NCBI RefSeq assembly: GCF_024753205.1
Contig: NZ_JANUGZ010000001.1
Span: 124,001 to 188,000, forward strand
DNA from: Massilia aurea
Lineage (GTDB): Bacteria; Pseudomonadota; Gammaproteobacteria; Burkholderiales; Burkholderiaceae_D
Direction of reading: 5' to 3'
Length of the DNA: 64,000 nt
Made by a program: the position numbers and the translations under genes. Each line of letters begins with the position of its first letter. Positions within the stretch are counted from its first letter, which is position 1. The notes under the pieces were generated by a model that worked only from the letters and a program-made list of their open reading frames with translations, was not told the DNA's origin and ran no database searches. This document shows, piece after piece, positions 1-6,357 of the stretch.

Positions 1-255
1 ACTGGCCGGATAAGTGGCCGGCCACAGGCCGTCGATCTCGGCGGCGAGCAGCGCCGCTTCCTTGAATTTGCCGCCGCGTTCACCATCGGTACCGACGAAA
101 TCGGTATCGCAAAACTGGCAGATCGATGTGGCGCGGTCCTGCTCGCGACCGGTCCACAGATTGCAGCCGGAAAAGCGGCAGAATACGGCCGGCCGGCCAG
201 CGTGGGCGCCCTCTCCCTGCAAGGTGTAGAAGATCTCTTTAATGCTGTAAGTCAC
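1..255 (-). CDS. queE: 7-carboxy-7-deazaguanine synthase QueE (5' part, runs off the window)
   Basis: Only the first 85 codons are present; the gene continues beyond base 1. The GTG start at 255-253 opens MTYSIKEIFYTLQGEG, a classic QueE N-terminus. The cysteines form CX14CX2C (C at residues 31, 46 and 49). This is the lengthened cluster motif known from Burkholderia-type QueE in place of the usual radical-SAM CX3CX2C. QueE is a radical SAM enzyme that ring-contracts carboxytetrahydropterin to 7-carboxy-7-deazaguanine on the way to queuosine. A GAGAGG ribosome site and a perfect TATAAT lie just upstream. Identity is strong despite truncation. Confidence 0.93.
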   Translation of the reverse strand, partial: MTYSIKEIFYTLQGEGAHAGRPAVFCRFSGCNLWTGREQDRATSICQFCDTDFVGTDGERGGKFKEAALLAAEIDGLWPATYPAS

Positions 256-278
256 GTTAAGCCTCTCGTCAACCTTCC

Positions 279-284
279 ATTATA
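279..284 (-). promoter_or_regulatory. -10 box (TATAAT) of queE
   Basis: A perfect TATAAT on the minus strand lies 23 bases upstream of the queE GTG, predicting a short leader of about 15-20 nt. No convincing -35 box is seen at the standard distance. Confidence 0.55.
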
Positions 285-331
285 GCGCGGCGCATTCGCC
301 GGCGCAGCGGATGTCGTCGACCGCTGAGAGC

Positions 332-411
332 GTGTCGGAAACGTCAGGTTTGAGACTGAACAACATTCCTACATGAGCGGAGCGGTAAGTTCTTACGGAA
401 ACTTCCGACAC
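332..411. repeat. nested inverted repeats upstream of the pseudokinase gene
   Basis: GTGTCGGAA (332-340) is the perfect complement of TTCCGACAC (403-411). Between and around the arms are smaller dyads, GTAAG-TT-CTTAC and CGGAA-AC-TTCCG. The block ends 13 bases before the ATG at 425, so it may be a regulator-binding region or a structured leader of that gene. Confidence 0.5.
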
Positions 412-424
412 CTTCACGAGGGCA

Positions 425-1378
425 ATGATGAACAAACCGAACTTTTTGCTGGTGACCTTGCCCTTCGTCGCCAGCGGCGCCAGCGCGAGTGACGCTTATT
501 TGATGGTGCCGATGCTACTACGCAGCGCCGCGCCGGAGCTGCTGGCCTGCGTTCTGGTGACGCTGGCGGCGCTGGTACTGGCGTGCCTGAGCCTGCGGCG
601 CAGCATGGGCCTGGAAGAACGGGCCCAGGCCCTGCACGGTCAACTGGCTGCCGAACGTGAGTCGCGCGCGCAGTCCGAGCAGGCATTGGCGGACAACCAC
701 GATGTCGTGTACCGCCTGGTGCGCCAGAACGAAGATGTGCGCGACAGCGAACGCACGCGGATCGCGCGCGAACTGCAGAGCGAGCTGGGCCGGCGCCTGC
801 TGACACTGCGTGCCGACCTCTCGACGCTGCATGACAGCGCCACATCGGCCGAGGCGCCAGCCCTGGCCAGCCGCCTGGCCAGCGCCATGACCCATCTCGA
901 CGGTGCGCTGGGCGCCGTGCGCGCGGTGGCGAGCGGCTTGCGTGGCTTTGGTCCGGGCGATGGCCTGCGCCATGCGCTCGAACGCTGTCTGGCCGAGCAC
1001 GCGCACCTGTACGGCATGCGCTACCGCTTCGAGGCCGGCATCGACCCCAGCTCGCGCGCCAGCCAGGATCGCGCCGCGCGGCTGGCCGTGTTTCGTGTGC
1101 TGCAGGATGTGCTGGCCACGGCTGCGCGGGTCCAGCACGGCGAACTGCACGTGCGCCTGCTGGAAAACGCCAGCTCGCTGGGGCTGGAAATCGACGGCTG
1201 CGCCAGCGCCCCGGGCGAAGTCGCCTCGCTGCCGGCCGAGCTGATCGACCAGATCCGCGCCATGGGCGGCGTGCTGCGCGTCGTTGCCACCGCCGGGGAT
1301 GCCGGGCGCTGGTCCTTGTCGCTGCCGGTCAGGCATCCCGCTACCGAACTGGCTGCGGAAATGGCCGTGGTTGCATAA
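425..1378 (+). CDS. membrane-anchored degenerate histidine kinase (NarL/DesK-type pseudokinase)
   Basis: The 317-residue protein has a hydrophobic N-terminus, a membrane segment near residues 38-57, a coiled-coil stretch (about 60-105), then a dimerisation helix of the HisKA_3 class reading ERTRIARELQSELGRRL. In active members that helix reads ERxRIARELHDxxG. Here the phosphoacceptor His is Gln118 and the following Asp is Ser119. The C-terminal half looks like a HATPase_c fold but lacks the N-box Asn (RVLQDVLATAARV) and the DxGxG loop (LEIDGCASAP). I infer that it neither binds ATP normally nor autophosphorylates, and may act as a scaffold or partner of another kinase. ATG at 425 or 428; GAGGG lies just upstream. 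A PAS-GGDEF protein follows 186 bases later. Confidence 0.75.
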   Translation: MMNKPNFLLVTLPFVASGASASDAYLMVPMLLRSAAPELLACVLVTLAALVLACLSLRRSMGLEERAQALHGQLAAERESRAQSEQALADNHDVVYRLVRQNEDVRDSERTRIARELQSELGRRLLTLRADLSTLHDSATSAEAPALASRLASAMTHLDGALGAVRAVASGLRGFGPGDGLRHALERCLAEHAHLYGMRYRFEAGIDPSSRASQDRAARLAVFRVLQDVLATAARVQHGELHVRLLENASSLGLEIDGCASAPGEVASLPAELIDQIRAMGGVLRVVATAGDAGRWSLSLPVRHPATELAAEMAVVA

Positions 1379-1564
1379 TCGGCTTGTGATCATCGGCGTG
1401 TGATGACCGGCAAGCGACCGCACAACCGTGTACGTTAAACACAACGCTGAAACCTCCTTGCTAAAGATCAATAGCATGTGTTGATGCGAGTAGCAGAATC
1501 GGTTCCTGACGGCAGCCACCCGGTTGCCGCAAACCGAAGCGCTACCACTCGCAGAGGACTGCTC

Positions 1565-2557
1565 ATGATCAACACAAGCAGCAGCGCGGCATATCCGACA
1601 GCCCTGCTCCAGGACGTCGCCTTCGTCGGTCAGTTGATGGAAAGCCTGTCGGTACCGGTCTTCGTGCTCGATACCCATGCGCGCGTGACGATTTGGAACC
1701 GTGCCTGCGAGCAGTTGACCGGCGTGCCGGCGCCCGAAGTGCTGGGCACGGGCGACCACTGGCGCAGCTTCTACGACGTTCAGCGGCCCACGCTCGCCGA
1801 TCTCGTCCTGCGCACCGGTTGCGATCCGGCACAGGCGGGCGAGGCGCTCGCCGTCCAGGGCGATGCCGGGCGCGCCACGCCGGGGCTGTCCATCGAGAGC
1901 TGGTGCGACATGCCGCGTGCCGGCCGCCGGCGCTACCTGGCGGCGGACGCCAGTCCCATCTACGACGCCAGCGGCCAGCTGTCGGCGGTGGTCGAAACCC
2001 TGCGCGACCTGACCGATGAAAAAATGGCCCAGGCAGCACTGGAGCAGCTCGCGACCCGCGACGGCCTGACGGGCCTGGCCAACCGGCGCTGCTTCGATGA
2101 CACACTCAATGCGGAATGGGCGCGCGCGCTGCGCCAGGTGCAGCCGCTCTCGTTGCTGATGGTCGACGTCGACAATTTCAAGGCTTACAACGATGCCCAT
2201 GGCCACCTGGGCGGCGACGAATGCCTGAAGCGTGTTGCCCGCGCCGTGGCCAGCGAGATGCGGGCCAATGACCTGGTGGCGCGCTATGGCGGCGAAGAAT
2301 TCGCCGTGGTGCTGCCGAACCAGTCGCTCAAGGGCGCGGCCATCGTGGCCGAACGCATTCGCAGCCGGGTAGAGCAACTGCAGCTGCCGTGCCGCTTTGC
2401 CGCCGGCCACGTCACCGTGTCGATCGGCGCGGCCACGGCCATCGCCGGGCCGGACAACCATGCCAATCAGCTGGTCGCGATTGCCGATGCGGCGCTTTAC
2501 CGGGCCAAGCACCTGGGGCGTAACCGGATCAGCCTGCCGATGACCGAGGCGGCTTGA
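1565..2557 (+). CDS. PAS-GGDEF diguanylate cyclase
   Basis: The 330-residue soluble protein makes cyclic di-GMP from GTP. A PAS domain (about residues 20-145, FVLDTHARVTIWNRACEQLT) is followed by a GGDEF domain with the intact active site RYGGEEF. An RxxD inhibitory site (RAND) lies five residues before GGEEF, so product inhibition is expected. An upstream GTG at 1478 is in frame, but ATG 1565 is preceded by AGAGGA at the right distance, so I use it. There is no membrane segment or signal peptide. The gene lies downstream of the pseudokinase gene in the same direction, possibly co-regulated. Confidence 0.92.
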   Translation: MINTSSSAAYPTALLQDVAFVGQLMESLSVPVFVLDTHARVTIWNRACEQLTGVPAPEVLGTGDHWRSFYDVQRPTLADLVLRTGCDPAQAGEALAVQGDAGRATPGLSIESWCDMPRAGRRRYLAADASPIYDASGQLSAVVETLRDLTDEKMAQAALEQLATRDGLTGLANRRCFDDTLNAEWARALRQVQPLSLLMVDVDNFKAYNDAHGHLGGDECLKRVARAVASEMRANDLVARYGGEEFAVVLPNQSLKGAAIVAERIRSRVEQLQLPCRFAAGHVTVSIGAATAIAGPDNHANQLVAIADAALYRAKHLGRNRISLPMTEAA

Positions 2558-2588
2558 CTGCGCGTCGCAGTCACTTTACTACCAAGAT

Positions 2589-2669
2589 GTAGGGTGGACG
2601 GCTGTGCCGTCCACGCGTTCAACGTGCGGCGTCGGCTGAACGCGTGGACGGGAAACCCGTCCACCCTAC
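2589..2669. repeat. nested palindromic repeat (REP-like element)
   Basis: The outer arms GTAGGGTGGACGG (2589-2601) and CCGTCCACCCTAC (2657-2669) are perfect complements. Inside them a second perfect pair of 15 bases spans 2607-2621 and 2637-2651. The two share the GGTGGACGG/GTGGACGG core. It sits between convergent genes, which is typical of intergenic REP-type elements; whether it is repeated elsewhere in the genome cannot be seen here. Confidence 0.7.
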
Positions 2670-2696
2670 GCCAAACCGTCGAAATACCGCGAATGA

Positions 2697-2728
2697 AACA
2701 AAAAAAACGGCGCCCGCAGGCGCCGTTT
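2697..2728 (-). terminator. intrinsic terminator of the stress-repeat gene
   Basis: A 10-bp stem (AAACGGCGCC/GGCGCCGTTT, loop 4) is followed on the minus strand by eight T residues, just downstream of the stop at 2755. Confidence 0.85.
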
Positions 2729-2754
2729 CTACTTCTGTCGATGACCCGACAGGC

Positions 2755-4536
2755 TTAACGCATCATGCGTTCCCAGCCGTGACGCACTGCCGACTTCATC
2801 TTGTCCCAGGTCGACTGCTCACCCGGATAACGGTTGTCCCAATCGCTGCGCAGATCGGCTTCGACTTCGGTCCATGGACGGTTGCGGTACTTTTCTTCAC
2901 GCGCCATCTCGGTACCGTAGTTATACGCCGGACGGAATTCGTCGTAGGCGCCACCGGTGCTGCCGTAGACCGAATTCCAGTGGTTGCGGTAGTAGATGTC
3001 GTCGTCATTGTCGTCCGTCATCTTGTCCCAGCCGTGACGCACGGCGTTCTTGACGCGGTCCCATGCCGACGGCTCGCTGCTGTCGCTGCCGGTGGTGGAA
3101 AATTCGCGGGTGCCGTCGATGCGGTTGTCCCAGCCCGTGCGCAGGTCGGTCTCGACATCGTCCCATGGACGGTTACGGTACATCTCGTTGCGGCGCATTT
3201 CGGTGCCGTACGAGTAGGCTGGCTTCAGATCGTCGTACTTTTCGCCGCTCGACGCGTAGGTGCTGTCGTAGTGGCTGCGGTACTGGTCGTCGTCGTTGTC
3301 ACCGGTCATGCGTTCCCAGCCGTGACGTACGGCGGCCTTCATTTTTTCCCAGGTCGATGGCTCGCCACCGGTGGCGTAACGGCTGTCCCAGTCGTTGCGC
3401 AGGTCGGCTTCGATATCGTCCCAGGCGCCGTTGGTGTAGCGGCCGCTGCGGGCAGCTTCGCTACCGTAGCTGTAGGCTGGTGCGTACTCGTCGTACGATG
3501 CGCCGCTCGCACCGTAGGTGGTGTCGAAATGATTGCGGTAATAGCTGTCGTCGCCGCTCATGGAACCCATGGCGCTGCTGCCCGAACCCGATTCAAAACC
3601 GGTTGACGTGCCCAATGCAGCATCAGACTGGCCGCGCGAGAAGATGCGCACGCCATTACGCTGCTTGTCGGTGAACTGGGTGCCGCTGGTGCCGGTGGTG
3701 CCGCTGGTGCCGACGCCGCTGGTGTTGCTCATTGTCGTATCGCGCTGCAGCGAGTCACCACGATCGACAGCCGTCGAACCTTGGCGGATCGAACCGTCCA
3801 GCGCCGAACCCTGGATCGCCGTGTCACGCAGGGTCGAGCCTTGCAGCGACGTGCCGCCGGTGGCGGTCAGGCCGCTCTGGCCCAGTGGTTCCTGGTGCGT
3901 CGAGTTGGTCAGATCAGACGTGCCCAGCGATTCCTGATGCTGGAACAGTTGACGGTCGCCTGGATTGTCCAGCGACGGGATCGCCGCGGCTTGCACCGAG
4001 CCAGCGCCAGCCGAGGTTGGAGTCGAGGTCGAGGTCGGGGTCGAGCTGGATTGCGCCGACATCGACGATGCCTGCTGCATGCCGATCGTGCTGCCTGCGT
4101 GCATCGCGCCGCTGCTAAAGCCCGTCGATGCCAGATCTGGCGTGCCGCTCGAGGTTTCATCGATGTCGGTCGGGCCGTAGCGTTCGACGATGTCAGCGCC
4201 GCGCTCGACTTCCGGCAGCGAATTGGCGACCAGCGTCAGCACATGGCTACCGCGGTTCACGGCGCCTTCGTAGCGGTTAGCGTGTTCGGCGTTATCCGAA
4301 CCGAACAGGTCGCCGAAGAAATTCTTGATGCTGGCCGTGATGCCCGTGTCGCCGTCGGCGCTGCGGGTCGTGTCGAGGTCGGACGATGCGTTCAGGCTAT
4401 CGCTCTGACCAATCGTGTCTGCATCGGCGGTCGACAGTCGCACATCGGTGCGGGTAAAGCCCGACGACAGCAATTCGTTCATGGCGTTTTGTGCATCAGT
4501 GCGGTTATCGAACACCGCGACGAGGGTATGTTGCAT
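2755..4536 (-). CDS. YflT/GSP17M-like protein with three tandem C-terminal repeats
   Basis: A 593-residue protein of unknown function. Residues 1-110 resemble the general-stress YflT/17M domain (HTLVAVFDNRTDAQNAMNEL). A long Ser/Thr/Gly/Gln low-complexity section follows (about 120-310), with short reiterated units such as QGSTLRD, QGSALDG and RQGSTAVD. The C-terminus (about 340-593) holds three copies of an 80-95-residue unit: Y-R-N/S-H at the start, then a PAYSYG segment, WDD(I/V)E(A/T)DLR, and a WEKMKAAVRHGWERM tail; copies are separated by DNDDD linkers. It has no signal peptide or membrane segment. GGAGGAA lies 6 bases before the ATG. The gene is monocistronic with its own terminator. 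I infer a stress-related role from the N-terminal domain only. Confidence 0.8.
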   Translation of the reverse strand: MQHTLVAVFDNRTDAQNAMNELLSSGFTRTDVRLSTADADTIGQSDSLNASSDLDTTRSADGDTGITASIKNFFGDLFGSDNAEHANRYEGAVNRGSHVLTLVANSLPEVERGADIVERYGPTDIDETSSGTPDLASTGFSSGAMHAGSTIGMQQASSMSAQSSSTPTSTSTPTSAGAGSVQAAAIPSLDNPGDRQLFQHQESLGTSDLTNSTHQEPLGQSGLTATGGTSLQGSTLRDTAIQGSALDGSIRQGSTAVDRGDSLQRDTTMSNTSGVGTSGTTGTSGTQFTDKQRNGVRIFSRGQSDAALGTSTGFESGSGSSAMGSMSGDDSYYRNHFDTTYGASGASYDEYAPAYSYGSEAARSGRYTNGAWDDIEADLRNDWDSRYATGGEPSTWEKMKAAVRHGWERMTGDNDDDQYRSHYDSTYASSGEKYDDLKPAYSYGTEMRRNEMYRNRPWDDVETDLRTGWDNRIDGTREFSTTGSDSSEPSAWDRVKNAVRHGWDKMTDDNDDDIYYRNHWNSVYGSTGGAYDEFRPAYNYGTEMAREEKYRNRPWTEVEADLRSDWDNRYPGEQSTWDKMKSAVRHGWERMMR

Positions 4537-4702
4537 GGACGTTCCTCCGAAATAGTAGGTCTTGCGCGGGCGGCGACGCCGCCTCTTTCGTTCGCGCTAT
4601 GTTGTCAACATTACTCTATTCTCGGTGGAACTCGCACACCATTGACGAGCGGAAATTTAGTTCCGCCCGACCCAGGTATCCGCCCTGGTCTCGACCTGCC
4701 TC

Positions 4703-4978
4703 TCAGGCGAATGGATTGTCGATCGTCTTGACTTCAGGCGGCGGCAATTGCTCTGGCAATTCGCCAGCCGATGCGCGCGCTTCCAGTGCGGCGACAATCT
4801 CACCCAGCACGGCGTGCAGGCGGCGGGCGTGCGCAAGGCCGGGCACGTCCGCAGTCAGGTCGACGTCGCCCGCAATCGTGATGCGGTCGAGCCGGTTTTC
4901 CAGCGTCAGGTCGCCAATACCGATGACATCGGCTTCATTGGCGAACGGGACAAAGCTGACGGGTTTTTTCTTGCTCAT
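4703..4978 (-). CDS. small conserved-looking protein of unknown function
   Basis: Ninety-one residues, soluble, acidic in the middle, starting MSKKKPVSFVPFANEADV and ending in a Pro-rich tail (ELPEQLPPPEV). I do not recognise the family. A GGAGG site is 4 bases before the ATG. The gene starts 12 bases after the stop of the nuclease gene, so the two probably form an operon. The rest of the gap to 4537 contains the leader and promoter region of the stress-repeat gene, with a GCGGAA-N6-TTCCGC dyad near 4650. Confidence 0.7.
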   Translation of the reverse strand: MSKKKPVSFVPFANEADVIGIGDLTLENRLDRITIAGDVDLTADVPGLAHARRLHAVLGEIVAALEARASAGELPEQLPPPEVKTIDNPFA

Positions 4979-4990
4979 GGATCCTCCGGG

Positions 4991-5779
4991 TTATGAACGT
5001 TTCTTGGATGGCTTGACCGTCGGCAGGCGCAACATGCGCTCCTTTTGCTTCGTGCTCAGCGACGGCAGCAGTTCGATGCCGACGATCCGCTCGAGCTCGG
5101 CCACGGGCACGACGTTGATCGGGGCATCGGCCCGGTTTTCGGTCAGCCAGGCGGCGCCCAGGCGTTGACGCGGGCTGTAAACCACCTTGTACAGATGGGT
5201 CGGCACGATCACGTTGCCGACTTTTTTCAGGCTCGTACCCAAAAATGCCGGTCCCGTGATCACGTACAGCTCGCCTTCCTTCTTTGCCATCGTGCGCACG
5301 GCGCCTTCGATCGGCGCCCAGATCTTGCGGTTATGGTCGCGGTCCTGCGGGACCATATTGGCCAGCGAAAAACTTTCGCGCTGGGTGCGGCGGTCGGGCA
5401 TGTTGGCGTTCGGCGCCAGGTGACCGCGGTCGAAACCGCTGCGGGCGTAATCGGCCAACTCGGCGCGCTGGCCGCGCGGCAGGCGCGACTCGGCGTGGAA
5501 TTTATCGTCCCGGTCGAGACCCTGCGCCCGCTTGAGATTATCGGCGCGCACATATTCGGCGGACCACAATGGCGTGCGGGTCACGCCCGAATGCACGACG
5601 CCAAACACGCCGTAGCACAGCTCGCGCGTGGACACGGCCAGCTTCTGATTCTGGATTTCCGGCGGACGGCCGTCGAGGTAATGGACAGGGCAACTCGCGG
5701 CCTGGGCGGCGGCGGAGGCCAGCAGCGCGCCGGCGAATGCAAGCCGGGCGGCAATACTGGCAAAAGACAATCGGAACAT
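4991..5779 (-). CDS. secreted DNA/RNA non-specific endonuclease (NUC1/NucA family)
   Basis: The 262-residue protein has a Sec signal peptide (hydrophobic run to about residue 28, ending AAQAAS). The NUC1 active-site motif DRGH is present (FDRGHLAPNANMP), with the downstream LANMVPQDRDHNRKIW segment supplying the metal-binding Asn. This family cuts single- and double-stranded DNA and RNA with Mg in the periplasm or outside the cell. Two cysteines in the mature N-terminus could form a disulfide. The C-terminus is basic (KPSKKRS). The 91-residue gene follows closely. A role in nutrient scavenging from DNA is the usual reading; I see no toxin or immunity context. Confidence 0.9.
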   Translation of the reverse strand: MFRLSFASIAARLAFAGALLASAAAQAASCPVHYLDGRPPEIQNQKLAVSTRELCYGVFGVVHSGVTRTPLWSAEYVRADNLKRAQGLDRDDKFHAESRLPRGQRAELADYARSGFDRGHLAPNANMPDRRTQRESFSLANMVPQDRDHNRKIWAPIEGAVRTMAKKEGELYVITGPAFLGTSLKKVGNVIVPTHLYKVVYSPRQRLGAAWLTENRADAPINVVPVAELERIVGIELLPSLSTKQKERMLRLPTVKPSKKRS

Positions 5780-5971
5780 GATGACGATACAGTGAGGGAA
5801 ACAGCGGGCATTCTAGCTGAGCGACAATTTCCCAAGCATAAAATTCTTCTACCGCATCCGCACCGGCGTGCCACGCCACGCCCGCGCAGCGTGATGCAGT
5901 CGGTGTTGACGTGCGCCCCGCCCCCGGTCGCTGCGACATAATTGGCGCATATCAAACCAACGTTGGAGATT

Positions 5972-6235
5972 ATGATGACCGATCAAGAACAAGCAGACCG
6001 CAAGCCAGAAGCGCCGGTGCCGGCCGGTGGCCAGGAACAACGCTCCGAAAACCTGCTGCCGGGCGAAGAAGGTTTCGAGGACGGCCGCTTCGACGTCGCC
6101 GAGGAAGTCAGCCTCGACCAGCACTCCGACGAGGCGCGGCGCATCGGCCAGGCGCCGGGCAACGGCATCGCCGATTCCCTGCCAGAGGCACTGAAAGCCC
6201 CGGTGCCATCGCAGCAGGTCCCTGAAAAACCGTAA
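5972..6235 (+). CDS. small acidic, probably disordered protein
   Basis: I use the ATG at 5972 (a second ATG follows at 5975) because GGAG stands a few bases upstream; this gives 87 residues. The sequence is rich in Glu, Asp, Pro and Gly, with no membrane segment and no family I recognise. A longer frame starting at 5942 lacks a ribosome site. A minus-strand frame across the same bases has a less natural composition. Function unknown. Confidence 0.55.
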   Translation: MMTDQEQADRKPEAPVPAGGQEQRSENLLPGEEGFEDGRFDVAEEVSLDQHSDEARRIGQAPGNGIADSLPEALKAPVPSQQVPEKP

Positions 6236-6357
6236 TACCGTGATTGCGCGGCGGGCGCCAGTGGCGCCAGCCGTCTTGTTCGCGGGCAAGTCTGTCATTG
6301 ACACTTGCTCATCAGCGCATTAGATTGTCAGAGTAAACACACTCGCAAACCAGGCGC

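Noticed and set aside
518..2512. 664-residue minus-strand open frame
   Set aside because: It runs antisense through the pseudokinase and the PAS-GGDEF cyclase, both of which have clear domains. Its composition (runs of His, Gln, Arg, Ala) is typical of the antisense frame in GC-rich DNA.
5849..6304. 151-residue minus-strand frame opposite the small acidic protein
   Set aside because: No ribosome site, mixed composition and no family; the plus-strand frame has a GGAG site.
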